Of a DNA stretch of 7,422 bases, positions 5,519 through 7,422 are shown piece by piece. A program made the position numbers and the translations under genes. Under the pieces are notes generated by a model that worked only from the letters and a program-made list of their open reading frames with translations, was not told where the DNA came from and did no database searches. How positions within the stretch are numbered: the stretch's first letter is position 1; the number at the start of each line of letters is the position of its first letter. The DNA comes from CANJJB01 sp964449295 (GTDB lineage Bacteria > Chlamydiota > Chlamydiia > Chlamydiales > Rhabdochlamydiaceae), in NCBI GenBank assembly GCA_964449295.1, contig CAYUZN010000093.1, positions 1 to 7,422 of the forward strand. The letters run 5' to 3'.

Positions 5519-5590
5519 CATCCGACTAATTTAACGGTCATGTTATTTTAGTCGCGACTAAAATAACATGCATGTTAAAATGGTCGTATG
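5519..5590. repeat. Perfect 32-bp palindrome inside a 72-bp imperfect dyad at the ATPase start
   Basis: Positions 5539-5570 are an exact palindrome: CATGTTATTTTAGTCG followed by its reverse complement, with no spacer. Symmetry about the same centre (between 5554 and 5555) continues outwards to 5519 and 5590, with 30 of 36 positions pairing in total. The outermost pairs join CAT at 5519-5521 to the ATG start codon of the ATPase gene at 5588-5590. No T-run follows either arm, so it is not an intrinsic terminator. It may be a large operator, a cruciform-forming recombination or insertion site, or an RNA hairpin that covers the start codon. It lies between the divergent toxin-antitoxin operon and the ATPase gene. 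Confidence 0.9.
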
Positions 5591-6796
5591 AAAAGAACCT
5601 ATGAAATTGTTCTTAAAAATCACTTGTCTCAGTTCAGGCAAATGATTTTCTTGTCTGGACCCCGCCAAGCAGGTAAAACTACTGTTAGTTTAGATGCTGC
5701 AACTCAAACCTCTCGCCATATTTATTTAAATTGGGACAATGAAGATCATAAAGCGTTAATTATTAAAGGCCCCTCTGCTGTAGCTCTTCATTCTGATTTA
5801 GAAATTTTCCAAGAGACTCTTCCTATCATTGTCTTTGATGAAATTCACAAATATCGTAATTGGAAACGATTTCTTAAGGGTTTTTTTGACACTTATGAAA
5901 AAAAATGTCGTATTATGGTTACGGGAAGTGCCAGATTAAATATCTATAAAAGAGGAGGAGACAGTCTCATGGGACGCTACTTTCTTTATAGATTACACCC
6001 TCTTTCCCTAAGAGAACTTGCAAATCCTAGTCTTCCAATGCAAGAAATCCAGAGTCCCTGTGAAATATCGATAGATGATTATGAAGCTCTTATTACTTAT
6101 GGAGGATTTCCTGAACCTTATTTGAAAAGATCTAAATTTTTCTTCAATCAATGGAAAAGACTCCGTACAGAACAATTGTTCAAAGAAGATTTGCGTGATT
6201 TAAGTCATATCCAAGAAATTAGTCAAATACAGCTGCTTGCAGAAATCTTACAAGAAGAAGCCTCTCATGCTCTTAATCATTCTATGCTTGCAGCTAAAAT
6301 TAAAGTTTCAGCTCCCACTTTGCAGCGTTGGATAGAGCTTTTAAAAAATCTCTATTTTTGTTTCACCTTGCAACCTTGGAAAGAGAACATCGCAAGATCT
6401 TTGATTAAAGAACCCAAAATTTATCTCTGGAATTGGGCTCTTATTGAAGATAATGGAGCGCGTCATGAAAATTTTATTGCCTCACATCTCTATAAAGCTG
6501 TTCAATTTTGGACAGATTTAGGATGGGGAGATTATGGTCTCTACTATGTGCGTGATAAAGATAAAAGAGAAGTTGACTTTTTAGTGACCAAAGATAAAAA
6601 ACCTTGGTTTCTGGTTGAAGTTAAGAGTTCAGGACAGCAAGGAATTTCTAAGTCACTCTATTATTTTTGGGAGAAATTAAAAGTTCCTCATGCATTTCAA
6701 CTTGGGTTTGATCTTCCCTATGTCGATCGAAATTGTTTTACAATTAAAGAACCTGTGATTGTGCCTGTAAAGACATTCTTATCTCAACTAATTTAA
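5588..6796 (+). CDS. AAA+ ATPase of the AAA_14 / DUF4143 family with PDDEXK-like C-terminal domain
   Basis: The 402-residue protein shows the full layout of this ATPase family. The AAA_14 domain has Walker A GPRQAGKTT (24-32, Lys30), Walker B IIVFDEIHK (80-88, Asp84-Glu85) and sensor-1 VTGSARL (111-117), followed by SLMGRYFLYRLHPLSLREL (126-144). GGFPEP (172-177) marks the link to the C-terminal region, with a winged-helix-like part at about 229-258 (SMLAAKIKVSAPTLQRWIELL). DUF4143 carries a nuclease-like set: Glu294 (RHENFIA), Asp330 (REVDFLV) and Glu344-x-Lys346 (LVEVKSS). Members are widespread in AT-rich and host-associated bacteria in many copies; their cellular role is not established. 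The ATG at 5588 is used, although no Shine-Dalgarno is visible and the start lies inside a long dyad. The gene is flanked by palindromic DNA on both sides and its TAA stop touches the right-hand element. Family is certain; DNA cleavage is only inferred. Confidence 0.93.
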   Translation: MKRTYEIVLKNHLSQFRQMIFLSGPRQAGKTTVSLDAATQTSRHIYLNWDNEDHKALIIKGPSAVALHSDLEIFQETLPIIVFDEIHKYRNWKRFLKGFFDTYEKKCRIMVTGSARLNIYKRGGDSLMGRYFLYRLHPLSLRELANPSLPMQEIQSPCEISIDDYEALITYGGFPEPYLKRSKFFFNQWKRLRTEQLFKEDLRDLSHIQEISQIQLLAEILQEEASHALNHSMLAAKIKVSAPTLQRWIELLKNLYFCFTLQPWKENIARSLIKEPKIYLWNWALIEDNGARHENFIASHLYKAVQFWTDLGWGDYGLYYVRDKDKREVDFLVTKDKKPWFLVEVKSSGQQGISKSLYYFWEKLKVPHAFQLGFDLPYVDRNCFTIKEPVIVPVKTFLSQLI

Positions 6797-6969
6797 AGAG
6801 GTAGTTGCAAAACTCAGGGTTCGTCGAATTTCGGGATTATTTTGGCTGCTTTTTGATTTTTTTCGTGGGGGTTATATACGCAAGTTGATATTACCCCCAC
6901 GAAAAAAAAACGAAAATCAGCTCAAAAGAACCCGAAATTCGACAGAACCTGAGTTTTGCAGCTACCTCT
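6797..6969. mobile_element. 173-bp palindromic MITE-like element without coding capacity
   Basis: The outer arms 6797-6835 and 6931-6969 pair at 35 of 39 positions (terminal AGAGGTAG...CTACCTCT; inner CGAATTTCGGG/CCCGAAATTCG). After a less regular stretch, a perfect 16-bp inner stem follows (6857-6872 with 6893-6908: seven Ts, CGTGGGGGT and complement) around a 20-nt loop. TAAA occurs directly outside both ends if the element is taken as 6798-6968, a possible 4-bp target duplication. No open reading frame fills it. This matches a non-autonomous insertion-sequence derivative, but I do not recognise the parent family. It separates two convergent genes and may impede read-through, yet the order T-run, stem, A-run does not give a normal intrinsic terminator on either strand. 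Confidence 0.7.
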
Positions 6970-7422
6970 AAATACGTTTGAGAAGCTTAAAGAGAAGTGG
7001 GTTAATCGACATCGAAGCAAGTGCGCAGGCAACGATAATATCGTAGCCCTCATCAGATAAAATATGAAACTTGATCGCAACTTCAGAGAGGATGAAAGAG
7101 AGCTCTCCGATTTGAGCAAGGCCTAAAGAAATGATGAGAGCTGTCATGAGCGGCTTTTTAAAAAGCACCGAAATTACAAAAGCAACCAGTGGTTTGACCA
7201 CCAAGATAATACTTAAAATTAAAAAGAAAAGGGAGAGATTATCTCCAATGGCAAATGGGTTAAATAACATCCCAACAGAGATGAAAAAGATCACAACAAA
7301 GGCGTCTTTTAAAGGAGTTGCTTTATCGGTGACAAGATGACGCACAGGTGTTTGCCCAATCACCATCCCTGCAATAAAGGCTCCTAAAGCAATCGACGTT
7401 CCAAACAGCAAAGCAGACCCTG
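6968..7422 (-). CDS. CPA2-family monovalent cation/proton antiporter (Kef/YbaL-like), 5'-truncated by window edge
   Basis: The frame is open from the window edge, so the 150 visible residues are the C-terminal part of the membrane domain. GSALLFGTSIALGAFIAGMVIGQTPVRH matches the helix 8-9 region of CPA2 antiporters. LKDAFVVIFFISVGMLFNP is the strongly conserved family segment, VVKPLVAFVISVLF carries the helix-10 lysine, and LGLAQIGELSFIL is the late-helix motif (GxAQxGEFxF). These proteins exchange K+ or Na+ for H+ across the inner membrane. A leucine codon (TTG) at 7411 is internal, not the start. The protein ends at SINPLLFKLLKRI, right after the last helix, without the RCK/TrkA-N domain found in KefB/C and YbaL. 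Its TAG stop (6970-6968) lies on the border of the palindromic element, which may have truncated it, although short CPA2 members without RCK also exist. Confidence 0.9.
   Translation of the reverse strand, partial: GSALLFGTSIALGAFIAGMVIGQTPVRHLVTDKATPLKDAFVVIFFISVGMLFNPFAIGDNLSLFFLILSIILVVKPLVAFVISVLFKKPLMTALIISLGLAQIGELSFILSEVAIKFHILSDEGYDIIVACALASMSINPLLFKLLKRI

Noticed and set aside
5397..5587. CRISPR array or small RNA gene in the intergenic region
   Set aside because: There are no regularly spaced direct repeats, and the structure is a single palindrome plus short hexamers without a convincing terminator.
6857..6908. Inner stem of the palindromic element as a rho-independent terminator
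   Set aside because: On both strands the T-run precedes the stem and an A-run follows, so no U-tract comes after the hairpin.
6922..7340. Open frames 6922-7119 (minus) and 7131-7340 (plus)
   Set aside because: Shadows of the CPA2 antiporter gene; the first also runs into the palindromic element.
7409..7411. TTG at 7411 as the antiporter start
   Set aside because: The frame continues to the window edge as GSALLFG, matching the conserved internal antiporter sequence, so the gene is truncated by the window.

Overview
The window looks like part of an AT-rich bacterial chromosome from a Gram-negative, probably host-associated organism. The gene content (an LPS heptosyltransferase-type enzyme, a POT peptide transporter, an RluA-type pseudouridine synthase, a CPA2 antiporter, and scattered toxin-antitoxin and nuclease genes) would suit an environmental chlamydia (Parachlamydiales-like). 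That placement is an inference from the style of the proteins, not from a marker gene.

Left part (1-2915): a glycosyltransferase family 9 gene runs leftwards off the window edge. It is divergent from a POT-family transporter, and the 69-bp gap between them holds two back-to-back promoter candidates with overlapping -35 boxes. The transporter keeps the POT fold signatures but lacks several charged residues normally used in proton coupling. Its 3' end overlaps an oppositely oriented RluA-family pseudouridine synthase gene by 75 bp.

Middle part (2916-5587), all on the minus strand: a YhcG/DUF1016 PDDEXK nuclease, an NTF2-like (SnoaL/ketosteroid-isomerase-related) protein with a plausible terminator behind it, the truncated 3' end of a GNAT acetyltransferase gene that once sat in an operon with the NTF2-like gene, and an AbrB-type antitoxin/Doc-type toxin pair with a 4-nt ATGA overlap. 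The 191-bp gap upstream of the antitoxin holds a perfect 32-bp palindrome, extendable to an imperfect 72-bp dyad that includes the next gene's start codon, and four copies of the hexamer TTAGTC.

Right part (5588-7422): an AAA+ ATPase of the AAA_14/DUF4143 type with an intact PDDEXK-like C-terminal domain runs rightwards. It is separated from a convergent, window-truncated CPA2 cation/proton antiporter by a 173-bp palindromic element that looks like a MITE. The element carries a possible TAAA target duplication, and its right junction creates the antiporter's stop codon.

Read as a whole, housekeeping genes at both ends enclose about 4 kb of accessory DNA (nuclease, toxin-antitoxin, ATPase, a decayed gene and palindromic elements). 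No complete new defence system can be demonstrated. The palindromes on either side of the ATPase gene and the altered POT transporter are the most unusual items.
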